The notes: generated by a model not told the origin, from the letters alone. Counted from the first letter of the stretch, positions 13,200 through 23,689 are shown. The stretch: 64,000 nt of DNA from Lepidostoma basale (GCA_022606425.2 JAHDVF020000840.1:372001-436000); one strand, 5' to 3'. Numbers and translations: made by a program.

Positions 13200-13495
13200 G
13201 TATTATTACGTCGTACGGATGAATTACAAGTCTTGGTGTCGAGAATGTATGAGGTATGCAAGTCAAACGATTTAATGATGAATGTCGGAAAGTTAAAGGT
13301 GTTAGTTTTTAAAAGGGAAGAGCAAATGGCAGTTTGTAATGTAAGTGTGAATGAAGAGAACTTGGAACAGGTGAAGGAATTTGTGTATTTAGGTAGCATG
13401 TTCACAGCGGATGGCCGAACGGACAGTGATGTTGAAAGAAGGGTTGGTGCGGGTAACAAAGTGAATGGAGCTTTAAAATTAGTTATTGGAAACTT
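13200..13495 (+). pseudogene. GTTA-family LINE fragment (RT to thumb)
   Basis: Encodes in one frame LQVLVSRMYEVCKSNDLMMN, then FKREEQMAVCNVSVNEENLEQ and FVYLGSMFTADGR, then ERRVGAGNKVNGALK. These match 26039-26300 of the longest copy, just downstream of the YADD motif. It is an internal fragment of about 295 bp. It is abutted by the SINE-like tail on the left and by a SINE relic on the right. Confidence 0.8.
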
Positions 13496-13496
13496 G

Positions 13497-13620
13497 ATTA
13501 TTGGTAAATCAATGATATTAATATTTATTATACGATCTCCAATATGAGCAGAAATTAGCTTACTATTTTGAAGAAGAAATCTGGTCGTGTGACTTGAACC
13601 CAAGTCCCCTGGATTAGAAG
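13497..13620 (-). mobile_element. tRNA-like SINE relic, family S2
   Basis: Inverted match to 14345-14468 and similar to 62440-62575. On the minus strand it carries CTTGGGTTCAAGTC (B-box-like) followed by ACACGACCAGATT and a body with CTCATATTGGAGATCGTA. The 5' head with an A box is missing here. Confidence 0.55.
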
Positions 13621-13626
13621 AAGGAT

Positions 13627-13945
13627 TAAAAAATATTATAAAATTGTTGACATGATACAGATGTAATAAAGATTTATTTTGGAACGTTTATGCTTTTGTT
13701 ATAATAAATATTGTGATTAAATTAAAAATTTAAAATATTAATTTAAACTTCTTATTGGGGTTCAGGTAATTACTTACAACAAAGGAAATAAATCAAAGAT
13801 TGGACTGCACGTTAAATTTATTTGATTATTTATAATATTATCTTTTAATATGTATCACTGAAGAAGGACTGGTTGTCCGAAACATGTCTATGTAATTTTA
13901 TATTTTTAATATAAGTGTTGTTTACACAAAGTACTCGTATATAAA
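13627..13945 (+). repeat. Foldback family H1, partial copy
   Basis: TTGTTGACATGATACAGATG and GGAACGTTTATGCTTTTGTT match the palindromic copy at 14615-15010. The right end carries a hammerhead-like module at 13858-13888, then CTATGTAATTTTA and AATATAAGTGTTG. No coding content. Confidence 0.65.
13858..13888 (+). other. Hammerhead-like ribozyme core
   Basis: Reads CTGAAGA, then a 4-bp stem GGAC/GTCC around TGGTT, then GAAAC-AT-GTC. This fits hammerhead positions C3-A9 (CUGANGA), helix II, G12-A14, a two-base-pair helix III (AC/GU) and a cleavage-site C17. Helix I pairing with the flanks is not evident, so activity is doubtful. Confidence 0.45.
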
Positions 13946-13994
13946 AGAGAAAAAGTGAAATAAAATTACACTGTTTTATCAACTTTAAAGTTTA

Positions 13995-14043
13995 TTATTC
14001 TTGACACATTTCGAAGGTTTTATACATTCATCAGGGAGAATAA
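13995..14043 (-). other. Hammerhead-like motif with 7-bp helix I
   Basis: On the minus strand TTATTCT pairs with AGAATAA across a core that reads CTGATGA..., then GAAATGTGTC. Helix I has 7 pairs with small unpaired bases next to the core. Helix II is weak. Other features fit a hammerhead with a short helix III (AU/GU). Degenerate. Confidence 0.35.
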
Positions 14044-14299
14044 AGTAAATTTAATATCGTAAGACACAAAACATCCTAACTCTAAAGTGGAGTTAACCGT
14101 GTTTTATTTCATAAAAAAATGGAATTATGATATTTTACACTGTGACCGCGCTAAGTTTTTAATGAAGAAGAACGTTTTCAATAATATTAAATATGAATTA
14201 TGGAGATTAACGGCATTGTTCTAGAAACAATAAATTTATTATACATTATTAGATTTTAACAATTATATCCTTTCGTTTAGGTTTTGGCGTCTCTTTGCC
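14044..14299. other. No gene recognised
   Basis: AT-rich between repeat families. Confidence 0.4.
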
Positions 14300-14470
14300 A
14301 TATTTTAAAAGTAAACACTCCAAACTGGTTTAGGGGACGGAACCTTAAGCTCCTAATCCAGGGGACTTGGGTTCAAGTCACACGACCAGATTGCTTCTTC
14401 ATAATAATAAGGTAATTTCTGCTCATATTGGAGATCGTATAATAAATATTAATATCATTAATTTACCATA
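14300..14470 (+). mobile_element. tRNA-like SINE, family S2
   Basis: AAGCTCCTAATCCAGGGGAC then GGGTTCAAGTC resemble a tRNA anticodon-to-T-arm segment with a B box. The body continues through CACACGACCAGATT and CTCATATTGGAGATCGTA. It forms an inverted pair with 13497-13620 and resembles 62440-62575, which has the best head (GGGTAGTGGTCTCGGGAAT). Boundaries are approximate. Confidence 0.55.
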
Positions 14471-14614
14471 AATCCTTGGTATTAGTCTTTAAAATATAAT
14501 ATAAAAGTAGTAAGCAACCGAAACCGGTCGTAACTAGACGAAGTATAAATGAGATAAATCATGTATTTTTCTTTTTTATTCGTATTTTAATTGGATTTCT
14601 TATTTTTTTTTCTT

Positions 14615-15010
14615 TTTTATATACTTTGTAAAAACAAAACTTACATTAAAAAAAAACACGTAGACATGTTTCGGACAACCAGTCCTTCTTCAGTGATGCA
14701 TATTATAATGATACATATTTAACATATTATAAAATTGTTTACATGATCTGACAGATGTTATAAAGATTTATTTTGGAACGTTTATGCATTTGTTATAACA
14801 ACGATAAGAACTTTAAGTTATTATATTAAATTGAATCATAATATTTGTTGTAACAAAAGCATAAACGTTCCAAAATAAGTCTTTATAACATCTATCAGAT
14901 CATGTAGACAATTTTATAATAATTTAAATATGTATCACTGAAACTGGTTTTCCGAAACATGTCTATGTAATTTTAATTTTATTAATGTAAGTGTTGCATA
15001 TACAAAGTAT
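14615..15010. repeat. Foldback family H1, complete palindrome
   Basis: Arms of about 75 bp (14725-14800 and 14848-14922; TTTTGGAACGTTTATGC and its complement) continue outward into hammerhead-like modules at both ends (14663-14693 minus, 14935-14961 plus). The right-hand module has lost about 4 bp. Beyond them both flanks read GTAGACATG / CATGTCTATG and ACTTACATTA / TAATGTAAGT. No ORF and no clear target duplication. Confidence 0.7.
14663..14693 (-). other. Hammerhead-like ribozyme core
   Basis: The minus strand reads CTGAAGA, GGAC-TGGTT-GTCC stem-loop, then GAAAC-AT-GTC, identical to 13858-13888. Helix I is not obvious. Confidence 0.45.
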
Positions 15011-15885
15011 ACAAAAAAGAAAAAGAGATATAAAACATCTACTACACAAATTATGGCGAATATAGCAGAAAAGTATTTCTTATTATTGAAATAAAATAAA
15101 TTAATAAATCTTAATAATGCTCCAATAAGGCGAAACATACTTAACGTTAAAACTTAATGAAAACATTAATGCTTTTATTTACTTCATAAATAAAGTAAAT
15201 TGCAAAGCAGATTCACTCATTTAAGGGACGTATTAAATTGTGAAGCTAATTAACAAACTGTACTTGTATAAAAAAAGTAATTTTAAATAAATGTAGATTT
15301 TTTGTAATGTTAATAACGTTAATAAAAACCGTCTGATGGAAATATTTCTAGCAAAAATCAAGACTCAGAAATAACTACAAAGAACATCGCAATTAAAACT
15401 TCAGACATTGCTTTTGAAGCAACTAAAAGTTAAATTAAAAACTACAAATTACAAACTCCAAGTTATAGAAGGAACTCCGCTCTAAGTTTCGTAATGAAAT
15501 TTATAGCAAGATTAATTTATACTAAATGTATTAAATAAGAGAAAACAGTTCAAATTTTCTCATCTCGCAAAATTAATATGCCAGAATTTTCTTAACGACT
15601 TTATGAAAACATACAAAGTAAACAACATACTCATTTTTATGACTTAATATTATATTTCCATTTATGAGCTAAGAGGAAAGTCGAGAAATCGCTTTATGTA
15701 CATTAAGTAATTAAGATCTTTAAAGGTTCAAGTGATATAAATCTCTACAAAGTGTGTTACGTCAAATTAATATAATTCAGTACAAGAAATATGTCACAGT
15801 TAGTTATTGTTTCTTGAACAATGATGTAAAACTCCATATTAAATAAATAAAGTTTTATTATGCTTAATTGAAATTACATATTATC
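15011..15885. other. No gene recognised
   Basis: AT-rich; only a short GGCGAAACATACTT relic near 15128. Confidence 0.4.
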
Positions 15886-15905
15886 AAATAACATTTGATA
15901 ATACC

Positions 15906-16497
15906 TTAGAGAGGCGAGTCGTAAAGTCTACACAGCTTCCGCTCTGCATCCACCCGGTTTATTGAAAGCAAACAGAGGTCATCAGCATAATCTAGATCCT
16001 CCAACTGGGTATCACGTATCCACATAATGCCACGAGGACTGTCGAAAAAACGACGCAACACATCCTCCAGCACCACTATGAAGAGTAGAGGTGATAGTAG
16101 ACATCCTTGTTGCACTCCCGCACTCAGTTTAATAGTCTCAGAAAGTTTGCCCTTGTGCACTACACGACAAGAACAACCGCCATATATTGCCCTGATGACA
16201 TTCACAATCTTCTGTGGGACTCCTTTGCGAATGATAGTTGACCAAATTGAAGTCTTCGATATTGAATCAAAGGCCTTTTCAAATTCGACGAACGTTAGGT
16301 ACATGCTGTACTGCCATTCAGAGACCTCCTCAATTATGATGCGGAGTGTGTTTATGTGCTCAACGCAAGACCGGTCACTTCGGAAATCAGCTTGTTCCTC
16401 TCGCATACCCGCTTCGAGTGCACTAGTCATTCTCCTCAGTATGATTCTCGCAAGGATCTTTGTCACCACAGAAAGAATAGTGATTCCCTTCCAGTAA
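15906..16497 (-). pseudogene. RTE-like LINE reverse transcriptase fragment
   Basis: The open frame from about 16496 down to 15906 holds RT motifs in order: ITILSVVTKILARII, EEQADFRSDRSCVEHINTLR, FVEFEKAFDSI (motif A), GVQQGCLLSPLLF (motif B), LEDLDYADDLCLLS (motif C with YADD). EQA.FR..RSC.D.I.TLR and LEDLD.ADD are typical of RTE/SR2-like LINEs. The catalytic aspartate of motif A is replaced by glutamate (FVEFEKAFD), and endonuclease and tail are missing, so it is inactive. It abuts a foldback relic at 15886-15912. Confidence 0.85.
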
Positions 16498-16499
16498 AT

Positions 16500-16800
16500 T
16501 ATAATACAATATTAAAAGTATTAAGATCTATCATGAATTATATTTTATTCTACTAACTAAGTAGTGGATGACAAGTGTGGAAGTAGTGGTAATTTTAATA
16601 TTGGGATTGTGGTGATACTCGTAATTGTAGGCAGGGCAAGGTTACGACGGGAGGATGAAGTTGGGAGAGACTAAATATATGGGATTGGAGGATCACAGCG
16701 GAAAACAGTAGGAGCTAAAGGCAAATCATAGAAAAATTCATAGAAGCCAAATCTAGATAGCTTTCATTGATAGTTCAACAAATGTTAACAGGAATTTATG
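16500..16800. other. Intergenic, with a small N7 LINE relic
   Basis: 16625-16730 (CGGGAGGATGAAGTTGGGAG, then GATTGGAGGATCACAGCGGA) matches the LINE 3' piece at 60000-60157. Otherwise AT-rich with no gene. Confidence 0.5.
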
Positions 16801-17250
16801 ATTTAATTGTATCTCAATAGAGACGAAGATGCAAATTGGAAACTGAATATGGTTGATCAAGGTGTTTACAAGACTTATGACCTGTCATTGGTTGGGTTAA
16901 GCGCACGCTTTATGTAATTACAACATTCCCCATTCAACCTTTCTTTATGACTATGTATGATAAATTTTTGGAAGTTGTATATATGTTAAAGTCCAATGCC
17001 AGATTTCACATGTCAGTTTCAATGTGCCATCTATGAAGATTTTAATTACATATATTAATCTTTTTTAAGATTACTCTATATATAATCTACACACTAACGC
17101 CATCTATGGAGATTTATGTTTAATAAGCATTAAGCAGAACATCTTTTTAACTCAATGTGAATGGCTACCTCGCCATTAGCGCATTGTTAGAAGCCGCCTG
17201 GAGATGTCACACTCCTATCTATATGCCAAACAATAGACCAGATATGATTA
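16801..17250 (+). mobile_element. Palindromic retroposon-like element, copy E (partial)
   Basis: Starts TTTAATTGTATCTCAATAGAG and runs through ACGAAGATGCAAATTGG, GACCTGTCATTGGTTGGG, GCCATCTATGAAGATTTT and GTTAGAAGCCGCC, collinear with one arm of copy D (45475-45918). The far end, with the GAATGTATAC outer sequence, is missing, and no direct repeat was found. It therefore shows what a single unit looks like. Confidence 0.65.
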
Positions 17251-17315
17251 CAATAATTCACAATAATTACAATAATTCACAATAATTAAATTACAATAAT
17301 TAATAAGTAATTTTT
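17250..17315. repeat. Short tandem repeat (ACAATAATT-rich)
   Basis: Imperfect copies of a 17-bp unit containing TTACAATAATTCACAATAA. AT-rich minisatellite following copy E. Confidence 0.7.
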
Positions 17316-17429
17316 GATTTATATAATATCATTTAGTATTCCCTAACTATGTAAGCATTGTCATAAAGTTTCTTAACGAGTTCCAAGAAACACTTTCCAA
17401 TATTTCTGTACCTACCCAAATAATTATTT

Positions 17430-17538
17430 GTTAAAAATTTATAAAGTCACATTTGATAATGCCTTAGAAGGGCGAAAAATGTCATACATAAACATTAAAA
17501 TAAATCTCCTCGAAAACTATCGTTTTTCATACATATTA
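17430..17538 (+). repeat. Foldback family H2, arm interrupted by the Jockey LINE
   Basis: Reads TTTGATAATGCCTTAGAAGG, GCGAAAAATGTCATAC, ACTATCGTTTTTCATACATATTA. The order matches the right arm of the complete foldback at 31361-31565, and the match resumes after the LINE (ATAAGATT at 21183). Without the LINE the repeat would be continuous. Confidence 0.75.
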
Positions 17539-17556
17539 TCCGCCCTCGCCCACACA

Positions 17557-18324
17557 ATGGCCACCAAACTCCTGATTGAGCGAGGTGAAAAATTCCATTC
17601 CTTTAGATTGAATGGCGATAAGCCACTAAAAGCTGTCATTCGAGATGTTCCCGAATGGGTCTCCACCACCCAATTCCACAACCAGCTCAAGGAACTAGGG
17701 TTTCCCATTCTTAAAGTCCAGAGAATGAAAGCCGGTCCCGAAAGGCGACCCATCGCCATGATGATGGTCGACCTGGAGCGATCGGATCAAGGCAAAAAAA
17801 TATTTTCCGACCTCCAAGAGGTTGACAAATTTAGGGTGCGGGTGGAGTCACCCCACTCTAAAACAAAATCCAGCCAGTGCTTCAACTGTCAACAGTTCGG
17901 TCACGCAACTTCGGGCTGCCACGCTGATCCGAGGTGCGTGAAGTGCGGACAGAAGCACCACACCTCCACCTGCACAAAATCTCGCAATACTCCGGCCAAA
18001 TGCGCCCTATGCGCAGGGTCACACCCAGCCAACTTCAGTGGGTGTCCAAAGCACCCGAAAAGAACCCAGCCTTGCGGACAAACAAACCCTCAGCCATCAC
18101 CATCTAAAATAATAAGTACCCCTGCCTTCGTGAACACACAATGGCCAGCGCCTTCATATGCCAAGATGGCCGCATCAACTAGCCCCCCCACACAAACATC
18201 GATTCCACAAATTTTCCCTCCACAAATTGATCCTTTCCATGCACTAATCCAAGGTTTTTCAAGCTTGGTTAATGAGCTAAGAAAGACTGTCACCTTCAAC
18301 GCCATCAACCCATCTAATGTCTAA
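17557..18324 (+). CDS. LINE ORF1, Gag-like zinc-knuckle protein (255 aa)
   Basis: Nucleic-acid-binding Gag-like protein of a Jockey-clade LINE, which packages LINE RNA. The start is set at 17557 because the insertion begins at 17539. The in-frame extension back to 17428 is foldback sequence outside the element. Residues about 25-105 (PLKAVIRDVPEW..GFPILKVQR..FRVRVESP) match the PRE_C2HC domain that precedes zinc knuckles in Jockey Gag. Three knuckles follow: CFNCQQFGHATSGC (CX2CX4HX4C), CVKCGQKHHTSTC and CALCAGSHPANFSGC. The C-terminal third is proline- and serine-rich. The frame is open to its stop, which overlaps the ORF2 start (ATGTCTAA). Family members are usually longer at the N-terminus, so this is likely truncated. 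Confidence 0.88.
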   Translation: MATKLLIERGEKFHSFRLNGDKPLKAVIRDVPEWVSTTQFHNQLKELGFPILKVQRMKAGPERRPIAMMMVDLERSDQGKKIFSDLQEVDKFRVRVESPHSKTKSSQCFNCQQFGHATSGCHADPRCVKCGQKHHTSTCTKSRNTPAKCALCAGSHPANFSGCPKHPKRTQPCGQTNPQPSPSKIISTPAFVNTQWPAPSYAKMAASTSPPTQTSIPQIFPPQIDPFHALIQGFSSLVNELRKTVTFNAINPSNV

Positions 18325-21062
18325 CCCTACACCTACCCTACCAACCAACCTCCAAGTGGCATTTTGGAACGCGGGTGGTACCCTGCGATCACACCGCCTG
18401 GAGGTAGAACACTTCCTCTCGACCTACAACCTTGACATTCTTCTTGTCACAGAAACGTGGCTTAAACCTAGCTTTCGCTACTCTATCCCTAATTACCTCA
18501 CCTACCGAACCGACCGCCTTGATAACAAAGGAGGTGGTACAGCAATCCTAATAAAAAAATCCCTCCAGCATTGCTCCTCAACAACACCTTCTAACATAAA
18601 CATTGAAACCACTGCTATAGTGATACAAACAAAAAATTCTGGTCCCCTTAAATTCATTTCCGCCTACTCTCCACCTCGTAGACGATTCACTCCAATAGAA
18701 CTGGACGATATTTTCTTCGAAAACATTCCCACAGTCCTAGCTGGAGACCTAAATTCCAAACATGGCGCCTGGCACAGTTTCAAAGATAATAAGAAAGGCA
18801 AAGATCTTTTCGACTATTTCCAAAATCGACCAGACATATTCATCACAGCTCCCGATACTCCGACAATTTTCAATAAAAATCCAAAACATTCCCCGGACGT
18901 CATCGATATTGTCATGACTAAAAACTTTACCCTCCCTCTCACCCTGCAGGTAGTAGACGAACTATCCTCTGATCATATCCCTATACTTATCTACATCTCT
19001 GATGAACCATTCCACCGTGACCCCCATTTCCCCACCAGAAATAAAATTAATTGGTATTCTCTTCCCGAAATCATCCACGAAATGATCAAAATCCCAACAA
19101 AAATTCCAGACCCAGAATCTCTCGATCAGGTCACGAATGAAATGACATTTATCCTACAGACTGCTCTAAAAAATGCAACCACAGTTGTAGACAACGACAT
19201 ATACAGACCAAATCTACCGATATCCAACAGATAATACGCCACAAAAATACCATTAGAAAAAGATGGCAAAAATATCGACAACCTCAGGATAAAACACTTC
19301 TCAACAAACTAAACATTGACGTCAAAAAAGCCATCACCGACTTACGCAATGACCGCTGGATGGATTATCTAGAATCATTAAACGATGACGACAAGACAGC
19401 CTTCTGGAAATTATCCAAAAATCTTCGCAAACCCCACTCAAGAATCACACCGTTACAAGGTCCAAATGGATTAGTGTACTCCGACGCCGACAGGGCAGAA
19501 ACATTTGCATCGAGCCTAGAAGATCAATTCACGACAAATAACGAACATGACAATCCATTATTCGTGGCCTCGATCGAATCTCACGTTTCACAACTCTTAG
19601 CCAAAACTCCTTCATCCCCACCGATCCCATTCACCTCACCTAGAGAGGTGAAACAACAAATAAAATATCTTAATACCCGCAAATCACCAGGTCCTGACTC
19701 AATATCTAACAAAATTCTCAAATCTCTCCCTCTCAAAGGCATCTGTGCCCTGACAGCGATCTTCAACGCATCCCTTAGACTCCGATACTTCCCGAAACCC
19801 TACAAAATCGCAGACGTTATCCTTCTTCCCAAGCCAGGCAAGGACCCAACAGCTCCTTCAAATCATAGACCAATTAGTCTTCTTCCTTGCACTGGTAAAT
19901 TGTTGGAAAAACTCATACAATCAAGACTCAAAACAACACTTCACGAACAGAGTACCATTCCAGATTTTCAACACGGTTTCCGTGCCCAACACTCCACACA
20001 ACATCAGCTACTTCGTGTAGTTGAACTTATTGCCACAAACTTTAACACGCGCAAATTCACCACTTTCTTTTCCCTAGATGTCAGTAAAGCATTCGACCGC
20101 GTCTGGCACACCGGCCTGTTATACAAAATGGGAAAAGCAAACATCCCACTGCCTATGATTCAACTCATAGCCAGCTTTCTGTCCGATCGCCTTTTCAGCG
20201 TCAAAATCAACAAGGCCAAATCCCTTGTACGCCCTATCAGAGCAGGAGTTCCCCAAGGTTCAGTAATGGCTCCTACTCTGTTCAACATCTACTGCAGTGA
20301 TATCCCTCTTCCCCGAGATCAGAACACCCACATTGCCCAATTCGCTGACGATACGGGCATCATCTCCAGTGCTAAAAGGCCGCTTCTCGCGACCCGCAGG
20401 GTGCAAAAACAGGCCGATGTGCTAGAGGTGTGGTGCAGAAACTGGCGCATTACCATCAATCCGAGTAAAAGCGCAGCGACCCTTTTCAGTAAAAGACACA
20501 TTCCTCCAAACATTCCCAACATAAAATGTTCGGCCAAGACGTTCCTTGGACCAAAACAATCAAATACCTTGGGGTTACCTTGGATTCTAAGCTGACATGG
20601 AGGCCACACATTACAAATAAAGTCAAAGCCGTGTCAAAAGCAATCTCAGCCCTCTACCCAATGTTAGCTAGAAACAGTAAACTAAGCATCGACAATAAAC
20701 TCCTGATATACAAAACGGTTATAAGGCTGATCTTCACTTATGCAGCCCCAATCTGGGGCTATGCAGCTTCGAGTCACATACAAAAACTCCAAATCCTGCA
20801 AAATAAGGCTATCCGTTTATCGCTTGGTGCGCCTTCATGGACCAGGATTACACAACTGCACCTAGAATCGGGAATCCCGATGATAGATGAATTCATTCTG
20901 AAACTTGCCGAACGTTTTTACAAAGGACTCCCTTCACATCCCAACCACACAATAAAAGACCTCTCTAATTACGACCCAAACACTTCCAGCCGCCACAAGC
21001 GCCCAAAATCGATTCTCCTTCAGAGGAACACTCCGGGCCACACAAATCATGCCCCCGAATAA
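18317..21062 (+). pseudogene. LINE ORF2, endonuclease-reverse transcriptase, two frameshifts
   Basis: Provides target nicking and target-primed reverse transcription. The N-terminal APE-type endonuclease is intact: VAFWNAGG, VTETWL, SAYSPPRRRF, GDLNSKHGAWH (about residue 143) and SSDHIP (about 217). A frameshift near 19213 (NLPISNR-stop) moves to the frame reading IQQIIRHKNTIRKRW and on into the RT: SPGPDSISNKILK, HRPISLLPCTGKLLEK, FFSLDVSKAFDRVW (motif A, near 20077), GVPQGSVMAPTLFN (motif B) and AQFADDTGI (motif C, 20341). A second one-base loss in a T run near 20529 shifts into VPWTKTIKYLGVTLDSKLTW and the C-terminal tail, ending at 21062. Total near 915 codons, the normal Jockey ORF2 size. 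Catalytic residues are kept; only the two frameshifts disable it. Confidence 0.93.
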
Positions 21063-21170
21063 ACTAATAACCCACCAAATCACCTTCCAACAATGTTCCC
21101 ATCAGACGTAAGAGGAATAGCCACATGAGCTGAACCTCTGTAAGCCAGAAGATCCAAGTCCAAGTCCAAG
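21063..21170 (+). other. Jockey LINE 3' UTR and hexamer tail
   Basis: Contains GTAAGAGGAATAGCCACATG, CTGAACCTCTGTAAGCCAG and then tandem AAGTCC units next to the target duplication. The same segment is found at 56735-56822. Confidence 0.8.
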
Positions 21171-21182
21171 TCATACATATTA

Positions 21183-21682
21183 ATAAGATTTATTCCATTT
21201 CCTATGTCCAGTGAACCGGACTGCAAACAGTTCATTTAATTAGCCATTCATCAAGCAACGGTCGTTTTGCTTACTTTATTATTTCATTAGAAGAGTTGTG
21301 TAAGTTTATTATGAACCGGTTCCTAATTTATCGTATGTAATGATCTCCCCATAGAAATTTATTGCAATATTCGTTCACTTAATATCTTATATCGAGATAA
21401 TAACCATATTTCTTTCACCGTCATATAAATTATTACATCTAGATGAATGCTTTAAACTGTGTCCGATACAAAACAGATAAATAACTATTATTAATGTTTC
21501 ATTTCAAGTCGTTTTAAATGGTGTGTGCGACTACCAACGAAAATGTTGAAGAAGTACCTTTCATAATAATAAAATAAAACTTATATCAAATAAATATAAA
21601 TTATTGAGTCTAATTGTTGCTTGAATAACGATTAAAAACTCAATACGGTATCAAATATAAACAAAAAAGGAATTTATAAGAA
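21183..21682. other. No gene recognised
   Basis: AT-rich sequence continuing from the interrupted foldback; no coding content. Confidence 0.4.
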
Positions 21683-21815
21683 TACAAATGTCTGTTTTCT
21701 AGAAGTTTATTATATTTTATTGGAACGACATGTTTCTCCTGGTTAAGGCAAGGTGATACATGTTATTCGTATTAAATATAATAAAACTTCTAGAAAACCG
21801 ACGTCTTCATTCAAA
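21683..21815. repeat. Foldback repeat, family H2-like
   Basis: Arms GAATACAAATGTCTGTTTTC / GAAAACCGACGTCTTCATTC and TAGAAGTTTATTATATT / AATATAATAAAACTTCTA surround ACGACATGTTTCTCC and GGTGATACATG. The minus strand retains GAAACATGTC. Confidence 0.6.
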
Positions 21816-21837
21816 TTTTACATCATTGCTTAAGAAC

Positions 21838-22115
21838 TGAGAAACTGAGAGAAAGCGTGAGGAACACCAGAAGAGAGTTATGTGAGGTTTAGGATATTAT
21901 AAGATGGAGCCGATAGCGAAAAAGGGACTGGTACGGTCATGTTCAAAGAATGAACATCACCAGACTCTCCTATATTGCATTGCATAATCAGCCTCATGGG
22001 ATTCGTCCTCGTGGAAGACCTCCTAAAAAATGGAAGGACAGCTGGGAGTCTACCTCGCAGGAGGAACAACACTCTGGAGAACAGACCACATAGGTCTACA
22101 ACAAGGAAGAAGCTA
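21838..22115 (+). pseudogene. LINE 3' end, family N4
   Basis: Frames with stops read KLRESVRNTRRELCEV, WYGHVQRMNITRL, NQPHGIRPRGRPPKKWKDSW and STSQEEQHS. This is the C-terminal HV.RM..N and GRPPKRW.DSW signature of the family. The same segment in minus orientation is at 31668-32000 and 51590-52000, where TGATTATGCAATCCAATATAG matches. Confidence 0.75.
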
Positions 22116-23689
22116 TAAATAAAAATTCTAGTAGTTAAGTAATAATATTTTAAAGGATTGACGGGTTTGGTCGACTGCTAGGTCTTTGATGAAACGAATG
22201 TTTCATTTTATATTTAATAGAAAATAGTGTTGCTAGACTTGTGTAGTTATTTGAGATACGTCTTCTATAGAGAATTCTGAAACGATATATAAAAGCAAAA
22301 CACGAGTGATTTAGAATCTTAAATAAATAAAAAATTATTTATATATATCATATTTTTAACACGTTTAAATTTGACAGTAGCTTAAATGTATACAACTGCA
22401 ATGATAAAATATCATTTTAATAAATAAAATGTCTCTTTTCTCAGTAAATAGAATGTGCAAGTAGATAGTCGAAATTGATAGCTGGACATAAAAAGTTCCC
22501 CTAAAAGCTCCTGACATTAATTTTCCTTTGACGGTTTTTACTGGTTCGTGTTTTATATCTAAAAAGCGTCAATTAAAATTTATTAAAACGCAAAGTGCTT
22601 GTCGAAAAACGTAATAAAAATATTTGATAAAACCTTTCAAATATTAAAAAAAAATCGCACGAAAATATTATGTGAATGGACTGAATTCTAACAACTCTAT
22701 TACAACAATTTTCATCGCGGATCATTTAAAAACATGACAATATTTTTTACACACTTTTCGTGATTCATAATAAACTTAAATCATTACCCTTAATGCATAT
22801 TAATTTTCAAAAATAACATAATTGGAAAAGTTTGTCTCTAATTAGATAAGCATGATTAGTAAGATCGTAAGATTTTTTAATTACGCATACTACAAAAGAT
22901 TTTCTTTAATTTAGAAATAAATTTATAGAATTGAGAGGATCACCGGTTATAGAGTGTCATTTATTTATACAAACTTTTTTTTTTACACCTGTATAATTAG
23001 TATTTTTATTGAAGATTATTTACTTGCTATAATTTCTCGACATTTAAAAAAATATGCACATTTTAGTAAAATGTATGAAGTGTTTAATAAAATGTTCATT
23101 CTACCTATAAATGTTTAAAAAATATATGTTTATTGTATTAGAAATAATTTAGCATATTTTTATTTTCGTAAGAAAAGAAACTAATAATTTATTTTTGATT
23201 TAAAAATTAAGAATAAATTTTTTATTTCAAAAACCATTTAAGAACATAATAATTATGCCTAGCAATCGAAAAAAAATCATTCTTTGTTCAAAATTCATCT
23301 CGGTTATGTAACATATACACAATTTATTTAAATTTATTGTTGTATGTAAACACGGTTGTTTAACTTGGATTTGATTTATATAAATTAAATCCAAGTAAAA
23401 CCACTAAATAATCGTGTTTACTATTATAAATTAATAATGGAGTTTTACAAAACTAATACCTCAACCATCAACACATATATACAACACTCGCTACACATTT
23501 ATTAAGTGCCGGCTTGCTTTTCTATATATTGTATAATATATAAGACATTTTAGTTTGGTACTGGTTTATATATTGTATATAAGACATTTTAATTAGTTAA
23601 CTTTTAATGAATAGATTCTTCTGTATTAAATTTCAAATTTTACACTCATCACTAAAACCTTTAAGCACATTTATAGACAAAATATATAG
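22116..23689. other. AT-rich stretch with one small palindrome
   Basis: No gene. An inverted repeat at about 23345-23435 (AAACACGGTTGTTTAACTTGG.. with CCAAGTAAAACCACTAAATA.. and CGTGTTT) forms a hairpin. Confidence 0.45.

Larger units (their letters stand above)
17539..21170 (+). mobile_element. Jockey-type LINE, near full length, with 12-bp target duplication
   Basis: Flanked by TCATACATATTA at 17527-17538 and 21171-21182. It carries a Gag-like ORF1, an overlapping endonuclease-RT ORF2, a 3' UTR of about 100 bp and a short (CAAGTC)n end. There is almost no 5' UTR (18 bp) and ORF1 is short for the family, so the copy is probably 5'-truncated within ORF1. GC content is clearly above the neighbourhood. 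Only two frameshifts were found, suggesting a young insertion. A 3'-end-only relative lies at 56735-56822. Confidence 0.93.

Noticed and set aside
13196..13603. 135-aa minus ORF
   Set aside because: Antisense shadow of the LINE thumb fragment plus the SINE.
16027..16497. 156-aa plus ORF
   Set aside because: It is the antisense shadow of the minus-strand RT fragment.
17428..17556. Upstream 43 codons of the LINE ORF1 frame
   Set aside because: They lie outside the LINE, in foldback sequence before the 12-bp duplication.
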